From the NCBI GenBank assembly GCA_946548895.1, contig CAMNQF010000004.1, positions 62,001 through 126,000 on the forward strand: a stretch of DNA of 64,000 bases, written 5' to 3'. Of the stretch, positions 55,688-64,000 are shown in pieces. Position 1 is the stretch's first letter; each line of letters starts with the position of its first letter. This DNA comes from an uncultured bacterium (GTDB taxonomy: Bacteria; Bacillota; Clostridia; Oscillospirales; Oscillospiraceae). The notes beneath the pieces were generated by a model, which saw only the letters and a program-made list of their open reading frames with translations, was not told the origin of the DNA and did not search any database. Position numbers and translations under genes: made by a program.

Positions 55688-56410
55688 TCACTGAATCTCG
55701 TAATCCTTGCCGAACTTCAAATCGGTATACCGCCGGGTGGCGTCCGCGTCCAGCTCGAACCCCTCCTGCGCCTGGGGCGGCGCGGATACGTCGTCCGGCA
55801 TGGGGGGCACGTCGTCGTCCGGGCCCACCGCCACCAGCCGGGGGGCCGCCTGCTGGGCCGCGGCCTGGCGGGCCCGCTCCTCCTCCTGGGCCTGGGCGTC
55901 CAGCGCCGCCTTGATCTCGGCCGAGGGGTCGCTCCGCGCGGCGGCCGCCGCCTCCGGCGGCACCAGCTCCCCCAGGTTGGCCAGGAAAGCCAGCTCCTCA
56001 TCGTGGGCCTTGGCCAGACGCTGCACATAGGCGGCCGTGGATTCCTGGGCTTTTTTCAGCCGGTATTCCTCCGCCGCCACCGCCTTCTTCAGCTCGTCGA
56101 TGCGGGCCTGGGCGTTGTGCTCCGCCTCCCCCACCAGTTCTGCGCGCTTCTTCTCCGCGTCGCTCACCATGGCGTCCGCCATCTGCTGGGCGGCCAGCAG
56201 GGTCTTGCGCATGGTGGCCTCGGTGGCCCGGTATTCCTCCACCGTGTCGCTGAGGACCTTCAGCTTGTTTTTTAAAATGGTGTTCTCATTGTAGAGGGCG
56301 GCGTAGTCCTCGGTGAGCTCGTCCAGAAACTCGTCCACCTGGGCCAGATTATAGCCCCCCAGGGTAGCCTTGGCAAAGGAATGGCTGGCTACCTCCTGCG
56401 GCGTCATCAT
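55688..56410 (-). CDS. divIVA: DivIVA-family cell-division/polarity protein
   Basis: A 240-residue coiled-coil protein. The N-terminal lipid-binding segment (MTPQEVASHSFAKATLGGYNLAQVDEFLDEL) carries the F-x-x-x-x-x-G-Y motif of DivIVA/GpsB proteins, which bind curved membrane at septa and poles. Two coiled coils follow (about 45-140), then a disordered Ala/Pro/Asp-rich tail. The start may be either of two adjacent ATGs after AAGGGGGAC. It is 19 bases downstream of sepF, the common order in Bacillota. Confidence 0.92.
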   Translation of the reverse strand: MMTPQEVASHSFAKATLGGYNLAQVDEFLDELTEDYAALYNENTILKNKLKVLSDTVEEYRATEATMRKTLLAAQQMADAMVSDAEKKRAELVGEAEHNAQARIDELKKAVAAEEYRLKKAQESTAAYVQRLAKAHDEELAFLANLGELVPPEAAAAARSDPSAEIKAALDAQAQEEERARQAAAQQAAPRLVAVGPDDDVPPMPDDVSAPPQAQEGFELDADATRRYTDLKFGKDYEIQ

Positions 56411-56429
56411 CGCTCAAGTCCCCCTTACG

Positions 56430-56891
56430 TCAAAAATACAGGCCGTTGTTTTCCAGCTCGTCAATGAGGTCACCCAAAATTTCCACGTTGTATGGGGTGA
56501 TGATGTAGGTGGACAGGGCCACCTTTTTGATGGTGCCCTCGTTGGCGTAGGCCACGCCGGACAGGAAGTCGATGAGGCGGCGGGCGATGTTTTTGTCGGT
56601 CTGCTCCAGGTTGAGCACCACGGTGCGTTTGTCCCGCAGGTGGTCGGCAATCTCGGAGGCGTTCTCGAACCGGGTGGGGCTGACCAACACCACCTGAAGC
56701 TGGGTGGTGGTGTGGATGTTGACCACCTTGTTGCTGCGGCGGTCCGTCTCGCGGTCCCGGTCCCGGTCGCGCTCACGGTCCCGCGGGGGGTCCTTCACAG
56801 TGCTCACCGGGGTGAAATCCTCCTCATATTCGTCATCCTCCTCGTCCTCATAGGGACGGGCCAGGCGCTTGAGTTCATCAAATAAGCTCAT
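56430..56891 (-). CDS. sepF: SepF cell-division protein
   Basis: A 153-residue FtsZ-anchoring protein. The N-terminal amphipathic segment (MSLFDELKRLARPY) is the membrane-targeting helix, followed by an acidic linker and a repeated Arg-Asp run (about residues 37-51) that is unusually regular. The SepF core from about 65 has the LVSPTRFENASEIADHLRDK, VVLNLE and RLIDFLSGVAYA motifs. It polymerises into rings that organise the septum. It is 43 bases after yggS and precedes divIVA. Confidence 0.95.
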   Translation of the reverse strand: MSLFDELKRLARPYEDEEDDEYEEDFTPVSTVKDPPRDRERDRDRDRETDRRSNKVVNIHTTTQLQVVLVSPTRFENASEIADHLRDKRTVVLNLEQTDKNIARRLIDFLSGVAYANEGTIKKVALSTYIITPYNVEILGDLIDELENNGLYF

Positions 56892-56934
56892 ATTGACAGT
56901 CTCCCTTCAACTGGATCCGGGAAGGGGCCGAAGG

Positions 56935-57648
56935 TCAACCCTTCCCAGGCGACATAGGCGGGCGGGGCCCAAACAGGGCGGAGCCGACGCGGATGCAGGT
57001 AGAGCCCGCGGCGACAGCGTCGGGCCAGTCGCCGCTCATCCCCATGGAAAGCACGTCCATATCTGTCTTATTATCTAATATTTCCCGCGTTATGTCAACA
57101 GCTATCTGATGTAAATTTTGAAAATACGGAAGATTTTCTCCGGGAGCCCCCGCCGCGGGGGGGATGCACATCAGCCCCCGGAGCCGGACGCCGGGCAGCT
57201 GGGCGCACAGGGCGGCGGCGGGCGGGGCCTCCTCCGGCGTAAAGCCGGACTTGGACGCCTCCCCCGCCAGATTGATTTCCAGCAGGACATCCTGGACCAG
57301 CCCCAGCTTGTCCGCTTGGGCGGACACAGCCCGGAGCAGCTTCTCCGAGGAAATGGAGTGGATCAGCGCCACCTTGCCCACCACATACTTCACCTTATTG
57401 GTCTGAAGGTGGCCGATGAAGTGGACCTCCGCCCCGGCGTAGGCGTTGTCCGCCAGGTGGGCGGTCAGCTCCTGCACCCGGTTTTCCCCGCACACCGTCA
57501 CCCCGGCGGCGATGGCGGCCCGGATGGTGTCCGAGCTCTGGGTCTTGGTGGCGGCCAGCAGTGTGACCGATTCCGGGTCCCGGCCCGCCGCCCGGGCGGC
57601 GGCCGCAATCCCCGCCCGTATCCCGGCAATGTTCTCTCTCAAATCCAT
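56935..57648 (-). CDS. yggS: YggS/YlmE-family pyridoxal-phosphate homeostasis protein
   Basis: A 237-residue PLP-binding TIM-barrel protein. The PLP lysine lies in LLAATKTQ near residue 36; the conserved GENRVQEL, HFIGHLQTNKVK and MSMGMSGDWPDAVAAGSTCIRVGSALFG segments are present. The family controls the free PLP pool and amino acid balance; no enzymatic activity is known. ATG 57648 has a GGAG 11 bases upstream. It heads the yggS-sepF-divIVA group, as ylmE does in many Bacillota. Confidence 0.94.
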   Translation of the reverse strand: MDLRENIAGIRAGIAAAARAAGRDPESVTLLAATKTQSSDTIRAAIAAGVTVCGENRVQELTAHLADNAYAGAEVHFIGHLQTNKVKYVVGKVALIHSISSEKLLRAVSAQADKLGLVQDVLLEINLAGEASKSGFTPEEAPPAAALCAQLPGVRLRGLMCIPPAAGAPGENLPYFQNLHQIAVDITREILDNKTDMDVLSMGMSGDWPDAVAAGSTCIRVGSALFGPRPPMSPGKG

Positions 57649-57767
57649 GTCACGCCACACTCCAATCATCCAATTGTATTGCCGCCGTGTTTCCCGCGGG
57701 CGGAGGATCCGCTGGGCCTCAGCGCCAAAGCGGCGCTCCCCCGGCTGCCGCCCCGGGCAGAACGGGT

Positions 57768-59030
57768 TCAGCGGACCACCTTTCCGTCGTAAATGCCGGA
57801 GGAGTTCAGTATGACCTCGTCCCCCGCCCGGAGCCGCTTGGCGGCGGACGGGTCCGCCGGCAGGACCAGGTAATAGGCAGGGTCGGTGTACAGCACCTCC
57901 ACCTCCTGCTCCCACGCCTGGGAACGGACCACGGTGAACACATAGTAGCGGTTGACCTCCCGGGAGGAGCCGTCCTCCTGCTCCTCCCGCACGGTCTCCA
58001 CCCGCAGGGACTTCCGGGGGATGCGGATGCCCTCCATGGTCTGGGTAATCACGTCCACGGTCTGAATGCGGAGCATGGCGGTGTCCGCCAGGTGGGACCG
58101 GCAGGAAAAAATGGCCAGGGTCTGGCCGTCCTCCAGGGCGATCCGCTCCAAGGTCATCTCAATCTGCCCGTAGTAATCGCCGGAGAAGCCCAGGGTATAC
58201 CGCCGCCCGGCCTGGAGGCCGGTGTTCTCCCCCTCCAGCAGGGCGGCGAACCACCAGGTGGACCCTGTCACCAGTTTGCCCACCGCCGAGGGAGCGGCGC
58301 TGTGCTGCTCCTGCAGCAGGGCGGCCAGGCCGCCGGCGGTGAGCTCGTCCAGGATGGCCGGGGAGGCCGCGCTCTCCCAGCCGTCCGCCCCGGCGGAGAA
58401 CACGCCGGACACCGGGGCGTACACGGTGGTGGCCACCTGGCTCAGGGAGCTGTTCAGCTCCGCCAGCCTGGCCCGTTTGTCCGCGATGAGCTGGCTCATC
58501 TGCCCGGCGGCGCCGTCGTCCCCGTAGGCATAGTCCCGCTTGAACACCATAGAGCGCAGGTGGAGGGCGGAGTCCTCCAGGGCGGTGAGGTCCCCCCGGG
58601 CGGCCAGGGAGCGCAGGGCCGCGATAGAGGAGATGACCTGAGCGTCCAGCTGGGCGGCGCCGGTGGCCTGAGTCCCGGAGCTGAGGGCGTATTCCATCTG
58701 CTCGATCTCCGCCTCCAGGGTGCGGATGGACTGCCGGGTGGTGAGGGCGGAGGGGTCGCTGTACAGCAGGGCCACCGGGTCGCCGGCGGCGGCCTTGGCC
58801 CCCTCCGCCACAATCTGGTCCACATAGCCCAGGCTGCTGGCGTCCAGGGGGGTCTCGGCGCGGATCAGGATGCCCACGGCCTCACAGCCCACGTCCAGGG
58901 AGTAGGCGTATGCCCGGGTGGTGGCCACCCCCTCGTCCCAGCCGCGGAAAAGGTAGACGGCCAGGTAGGCGGCGACGCCCAGGCACAGGATGGCGATCAT
59001 GAATTTCGTGGCCAGGGTGCTCTCTTTCAT
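57768..59030 (-). CDS. HlyD-like membrane adaptor protein
   Basis: A 420-residue protein with one N-terminal membrane helix (about 8-28) and the rest outside the cytoplasm. It has a split lipoyl-like domain (AVGILIRAETPLDA early; TTVYAPVSGVFSAGADGWES near 205) around a coiled-coil region (110-190), then a beta-barrel and a C-terminal domain, as in HlyD/RND-type adaptor proteins. Homologous proteins occur next to yggS-sepF in many clostridia without any transporter partner, as here. It may be an envelope assembly factor rather than an efflux subunit. The ATG follows AAAGGAAC. Confidence 0.8.
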   Translation of the reverse strand: MKESTLATKFMIAILCLGVAAYLAVYLFRGWDEGVATTRAYAYSLDVGCEAVGILIRAETPLDASSLGYVDQIVAEGAKAAAGDPVALLYSDPSALTTRQSIRTLEAEIEQMEYALSSGTQATGAAQLDAQVISSIAALRSLAARGDLTALEDSALHLRSMVFKRDYAYGDDGAAGQMSQLIADKRARLAELNSSLSQVATTVYAPVSGVFSAGADGWESAASPAILDELTAGGLAALLQEQHSAAPSAVGKLVTGSTWWFAALLEGENTGLQAGRRYTLGFSGDYYGQIEMTLERIALEDGQTLAIFSCRSHLADTAMLRIQTVDVITQTMEGIRIPRKSLRVETVREEQEDGSSREVNRYYVFTVVRSQAWEQEVEVLYTDPAYYLVLPADPSAAKRLRAGDEVILNSSGIYDGKVVR

Positions 59031-59081
59031 GGGATGTTCCTTTCTCTCTTTATGGGGGCGCGGCTATCCCCGCGCTTCTTT

Positions 59082-59100
59082 GTCACGCTCGGATTGGCCG
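59082..59100 (+). repeat. Left arm of a 19-bp inverted repeat flanking hfq
   Basis: The sequence from T59081 (TGTCACGCTCGGATTGGCC) is the exact reverse complement of 59488-59506 upstream of hfq. The surrounding 59031-59199 gap is repeat-rich: GCTTTCGCTGCG occurs twice and GCGCGGCTATC-CGCGCTTCTT occurs here and again over the hfq stop codon. Confidence 0.75.
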
Positions 59101-59199
59101 CGCCGCCGGGTCGCTTTCGCTGCGCCTCAAGCAAAACCCGGCCCCGCGCCGCGGGTCCTGGGCTTTTGCTTTCGCTGCGATCTAAGCTCCCCTGCGCGG

Positions 59200-59454
59200 C
59201 TATCCTCGCGCTTCTTCCAGCTCCACCGGGTGCTCGGGGGCGATGGTGGAGATGGCGTGCTTGTAAATTACCTGCTGCCTGCCGTCGGACACCACCACCA
59301 CCACGTAGGGGTCAAAGGCGGTGATGACCCCCCGGAGCTGGTAGCCGTTCATCAGGAACACGGTGACCCGGGCGGCCAGGCGGCGGGCGCTGGCCAAAAA
59401 CGTGTCCTGGACGTTGGGTTGTTTGGCGACGGAGACGGTGGATGTGAGACTCAT
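59200..59454 (-). CDS. hfq: RNA chaperone Hfq
   Basis: An 84-residue Sm-like protein. The Sm1 motif is NVQDTFLASARRLAARVTVFLMNGYQLRGVITAFD in split form, and Sm2 is the IYKHAISTI segment (usual Hfq: YKHAIST). It forms a hexamer that binds small RNAs and mRNAs. AAGGAG precedes the ATG. It follows miaA by 83 bases, the same order as in many bacteria. The last codons (EEARG) coincide with a sequence repeated in the downstream gap, so the extreme C-terminus may derive from repeat DNA. Confidence 0.94.
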   Translation of the reverse strand: MSLTSTVSVAKQPNVQDTFLASARRLAARVTVFLMNGYQLRGVITAFDPYVVVVVSDGRQQVIYKHAISTIAPEHPVELEEARG

Positions 59455-59487
59455 GTAAATACACTCCTTCTTTTTTTAGAAGCGCGG

Positions 59488-59506
59488 GGCCAATCCGAGC
59501 GTGACA
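59488..59506 (-). repeat. Right arm of the 19-bp inverted repeat flanking hfq
   Basis: GGCCAATCCGAGCGTGACA, the reverse complement of the copy at 59081-59099. It lies between the miaA stop and the hfq ribosome site. The two arms are about 390 bases apart with hfq between them. Confidence 0.75.
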
Positions 59507-59537
59507 GCGGCCCGAATAGCCGCGCGCTTTTGTGTAT

Positions 59538-60482
59538 TTATTGTAATCCACTCTCCTTGACAAGTTCTGTCGAAAAACTGGCGGCGGCGGACAAATCAGG
59601 AATTTTTTCCCAAATGTACCAATAGGCTTTCCTGTTCCGCCGGAACCAGGTGAGCTGCCGCTTGGCGTACTGCCGGGAGCGGAGCTTCACCTCCTCCGCC
59701 CCGTCCGGCGCCGGCCGGCCCGCCAGAATGGCGGCGGCGATCTCCTTGTAGCCAATGGCCTGCATGGCGGTGCAGTCCCGAGGCACCCCCGAGGCCAGCA
59801 GGCCCCGCACCTCCCCCTCCAGCCCCCGGTCCATCATCGCGTCCACCCGGCGGCCGATGCGCTCCCACAGCCAGGGGCGCTCCCGGAAGTTCAGGGCGAT
59901 GGTCAGGGGGGCGTAGCGGTCCGGCAGGGCGCGGCTCTCCCGGTCGTGCTGGGAGATGGTTTTGCCGGTGGACAGGAATACCTCCAGGGCCCGGATGGTG
60001 CGCTTTTCGTCGTTGGGATGGATGCGGGCGGCGGCCTCCGGGTCCGCCCGCTCCAGCTCCGAGCGCAGGGCGGGCAGGCCCTCCGACCGAACCCGTTCCT
60101 GAAGCTCCTCCCGCAGGCCGCTGTCCGCCTGGAAGGGGGCGAACCGGCGGCCCGCGACCAGGTGGTCAATGTACAGCCCCGTCCCCCCGGCCACGATGGG
60201 CAGCCGTCCCCGGGCCAGGATGCCGTCCACCACGGGAACCGCCTCCGCCACATACCGGGCTACCGAATAGTTTTCCGCCGGGTCCGCCACGTCCAGCATA
60301 TGGTGGGGTACCCCCCGCATTTCCCGCGCGGTGGGCTTGGCGGTGCCGATGTCCATATGGCGGTAGACCTGCATGGAGTCGGCGGACACCACCTCCCCCC
60401 CCAGGCGCAGGGCCAGCTCCACCGCCAGGGCGGTCTTGCCGGAGGCCGTGGGCCCGCAGATGACCAGGATATTCGGTTTCAT
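59538..60482 (-). CDS. miaA: tRNA dimethylallyltransferase
   Basis: A 314-residue enzyme that adds a dimethylallyl group to A37 of tRNAs reading U-starting codons. P-loop ICGPTASGKTALA at 8-20, the DSMQVYRHMDIGTAKP signature, VAGGTGLYIDHL and the C-terminal SRQYAKRQLTWFR motif are all present. ATG 60482 follows GAAGGAGG. It is first in the leftward miaA-hfq group and is divergent from the PilZ gene. Confidence 0.96.
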   Translation of the reverse strand: MKPNILVICGPTASGKTALAVELALRLGGEVVSADSMQVYRHMDIGTAKPTAREMRGVPHHMLDVADPAENYSVARYVAEAVPVVDGILARGRLPIVAGGTGLYIDHLVAGRRFAPFQADSGLREELQERVRSEGLPALRSELERADPEAAARIHPNDEKRTIRALEVFLSTGKTISQHDRESRALPDRYAPLTIALNFRERPWLWERIGRRVDAMMDRGLEGEVRGLLASGVPRDCTAMQAIGYKEIAAAILAGRPAPDGAEEVKLRSRQYAKRQLTWFRRNRKAYWYIWEKIPDLSAAASFSTELVKESGLQ

Positions 60483-60571
60483 AGGGCCGCGCCTCCTTCC
60501 CAGGACGATTGTCCCACCATTATAACGCATCCTGCCAAAGATTACAACCATTCAAACACGGCCGCTGGGGC

Positions 60572-60601
60572 TTGACATTTACAGGCGGGAGCGGTTATAA
60601 T
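60572..60601 (+). promoter_or_regulatory. Promoter of the PilZ gene
   Basis: Perfect TTGACA (60572-60577), 18-base spacer and perfect TATAAT (60596-60601). Confidence 0.75.
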
Positions 60602-60670
60602 TCACAATAGCGATCTGAAAACTATGCCCCGCGCGGCCGCGCCGGGCATTGACGGGAGGGCGGGATACCC

Positions 60671-61378
60671 ATGGGCTTTTTTACATCGCTGTTTGGGCGT
60701 TCGGACGACTATCAGGAGGAGGAATACGAGGCGCCCGGCGCGCTTCCGGAGCTGTACAGCGGGATGACGCTGGAGGTGGAGACGCCGGAGGGCGCCCAGG
60801 TTCTCACCGGGCGGCTGTCCGGGTACATCCCCAGCGAGGCCACCCTGACCCTGGAGCGCCTGCCCGGGGCGCTGTCCTTCGGCACCCGGGAGGTGGGTTC
60901 CTCCGTGGTCATCAAGGGCATCAGCGAGGCCATGACCCAGTTCTACCTGCGGGGGACCATCCAGGAGTCCAACCGGGTGGTATGCCGCATCAAGGACGTG
61001 AAGGTGAAGAACTTCCCCGAGCAGCGGCACAACTTCCGCCTGCGTATCAACGTGCCCGCCACCCTGTTCGCCCAGGGCGACGAGGCCCGCAAAAACCCGG
61101 AGCCCTGCACCCTGGTGGACATCAGCACCGGGGGGGCCTGCGTGGAGTCGGAGTACCTCCACGCCGAGGACGAGGTGCTCCGCCTGAAGGTGGAGCTGGC
61201 GGACTACGCTCCCATGGAGTTCCTGGGGGAGGTCATCCGCGTCACCGAACCCCGGCCCGGATGGTTCCGCTACGGCTTCCTCTTCGCCCAGCTGAAGGAG
61301 GCCGAACTCACCGACCTCACCCGGACCCTGTACAATATTCAGGTGGGAAACCGGCAAATCTGGGTGCGGGGCGGTTGA
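60671..61378 (+). CDS. PilZ-domain protein (c-di-GMP receptor, YcgR-like)
   Basis: A 235-residue protein with an N-terminal YcgR-like beta-barrel domain (about 25-110) and a C-terminal PilZ domain. The two c-di-GMP-binding motifs are intact: the Arg motif RHNFRLRINV near 118 and D-x-S-x-x-G as VDISTGGACVES near 150. It should change conformation on binding c-di-GMP and act on motility or surface behaviour, but no flagellar, pilus or diguanylate cyclase gene lies in the window. It is monocistronic between its own promoter and terminator. The ribosome site is GGAGGGCGGG. Confidence 0.9.
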   Translation: MGFFTSLFGRSDDYQEEEYEAPGALPELYSGMTLEVETPEGAQVLTGRLSGYIPSEATLTLERLPGALSFGTREVGSSVVIKGISEAMTQFYLRGTIQESNRVVCRIKDVKVKNFPEQRHNFRLRINVPATLFAQGDEARKNPEPCTLVDISTGGACVESEYLHAEDEVLRLKVELADYAPMEFLGEVIRVTEPRPGWFRYGFLFAQLKEAELTDLTRTLYNIQVGNRQIWVRGG

Positions 61379-61404
61379 GCCGCGCCTGTTTCGCAGCACA
61401 TTTC

Positions 61405-61436
61405 AGCGCCTGTCCCGCGGGACAGGCGCTTTTTTG
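61405..61436 (+). terminator. Rho-independent terminator after the PilZ gene
   Basis: Perfect 12-bp inverted repeat (61405-61430, AGCGCCTGTCCC arm) followed by TTTTTT. Confidence 0.92.
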
Positions 61437-61469
61437 CGCGGGCGCCGGACCGGCCGGCCAACAACGCCC

Positions 61470-61498
61470 TTGCCACTCAAGGTTTTTTCTGGTATAAT
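61470..61498 (+). promoter_or_regulatory. Promoter of the shikimate-kinase-like gene
   Basis: TTGCCA (61470-61475), 17-base spacer and perfect TATAAT (61493-61498). Confidence 0.75.
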
Positions 61499-61551
61499 GT
61501 TTTGATTGCGCTGGTTTCCTTATTTTGGAAAGCGGTTGAGGGGGCGCGGGA

Positions 61552-62085
61552 ATGGACAATATAATCCTCATCGGGATGCCCGGGTCGGGCAAAAGCACCG
61601 TGGGCGTGGTGCTGGCCAAGGCCCTGGGTATGCGGTTCGTGGATGTGGACCTGCTCATCCAGGAGCGGGAGGGAGCCCTGCTCCAGCGGCTGCTGGACGC
61701 CCGGGGGGTGGAGCGGTTTCTGGACTTGGAGCGGGACGCGGTGTGCTCCCTGGACTGCCATGGGACCGTGGTCGCCCCCGGGGGGAGCTGCGTGTGCCGG
61801 GAGGAGTCCATCGCCCATATGCGGCGGCTGGGCACGGTGGTCTACCTCCAGCTGCCCCTGGCGGACGTGGAGGGCCGCATCCACAACCAGGCGTCCCGGG
61901 GGATCGCCCTCGCCCCCGGCCAGACCCTGGCGGACGTATACCGTTACCGGGTCCCCCTGTATGAAAAATGCGCCCACATCACCGTCCCGGCCGGGGGCCA
62001 GAGCCTGGCGGACACGGTGGAAGCAGTGAAGGAGGCGCTGAGCAGGCGGCTGCGGCCGAGCGGCCAGCCGAGCTGCGAAGCGTGA
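61552..62085 (+). CDS. Shikimate-kinase-like P-loop kinase with altered substrate site
   Basis: A 177-residue kinase with the AroK fold. Walker A is GMPGSGKST (8-16), the D-x-D is in FVDVDLLIQE, the lid Arg is in SRGIALAPGQ and the C-terminal Arg is in YRVPLYEKCA. Two hallmark shikimate-binding features differ: the F-R pair of true shikimate kinases is F-L (ERFLDLE), and the GGG motif is GGS (APGGSCVC). It may phosphorylate another small hydroxylated acid or sugar. No other aro gene is nearby. It has its own promoter and a G-rich ribosome site, and lies 73 bases before the helicase gene. Confidence 0.75.
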   Translation: MDNIILIGMPGSGKSTVGVVLAKALGMRFVDVDLLIQEREGALLQRLLDARGVERFLDLERDAVCSLDCHGTVVAPGGSCVCREESIAHMRRLGTVVYLQLPLADVEGRIHNQASRGIALAPGQTLADVYRYRVPLYEKCAHITVPAGGQSLADTVEAVKEALSRRLRPSGQPSCEA

Positions 62086-62158
62086 CAACGCCGGGGCAGA
62101 TTCCACGAGGACGGCTTGTGGGGCCCCATAAGACAATTGAAGAATAGGACGAATAACG

Positions 62159-64000
<1,842 letters not shown>

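Overview
This 64 kb window looks like chromosome from a high-GC, Gram-positive gut anaerobe of the Bacillota, most likely the Oscillospiraceae (Flavonifractor / Lawsonibacter / Oscillibacter type). The reasons are the strong G/C third-position bias, SepF and DivIVA division genes, an S-layer-homology (SLH) protein, LplB/YtcP-type sugar permeases, LytTR regulators with GHKL kinases, and a CoA-transferase/crotonase operon. The assignment is inferred from gene content only. No tRNA, rRNA, CRISPR array, transposase or prophage gene was seen, so this is continuous core plus carbohydrate-accessory chromosome. The first gene (flotillin) and the last (DEAD-box helicase) are cut by the window edges.

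Layout. 1-8.9 kb: flotillin tail, a class I-type aminotransferase, an SLH-anchored serine hydrolase facing an AraC regulator, an Agr-like GHKL kinase/LytTR regulator pair, and two small unknown proteins. 8.9-12.4 kb: a crotonase plus two-subunit CoA-transferase operon, divergent from a SARP-like regulator that has a consensus promoter. 12.4-33.0 kb: a pectin/galacturonate locus. uxaA-uxaB-MATE runs leftward, and a divergent LacI regulator shares the promoter region with two near-identical 14-bp palindromic operators. Next come a cytoplasmic pectinesterase and a long rightward operon: CUT1-type ABC transporter (two permeases, a 721-residue binding lipoprotein, two ATPases), five unrecognised small membrane proteins, GH28, GH105, an acetylesterase-like hydrolase and a TIM-barrel isomerase. 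None of the degradative enzymes has a signal peptide, so oligomers are probably imported and finished inside the cell.

33.1-48.7 kb: a nitrogen cluster read leftward as glnA - ANTAR regulator - gltB - gltD - purF - asnB - purC - pyrG, with glmS divergent from glnA. GlnA makes glutamine, and GltB, PurF, AsnB, PyrG and GlmS each carry a glutamine amidotransferase domain, so most of the block makes or spends glutamine amide nitrogen. The ANTAR protein has a degenerate receiver domain. The glnA leader holds hairpins compatible with antitermination control, and a second terminator-like hairpin precedes gltB.

48.7-64 kb: an amidohydrolase, a membrane-anchored GH3 glycosidase with reversed domain order, a second GHKL/LytTR system, and a cell-division/RNA block (miaA, hfq, HlyD-like adaptor, yggS, sepF, divIVA and an overlooked 52-residue membrane protein). 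Then, rightward, come a PilZ protein, a shikimate-kinase-like protein lacking usual substrate residues, and a DEAD-box RNA helicase with a long basic tail.
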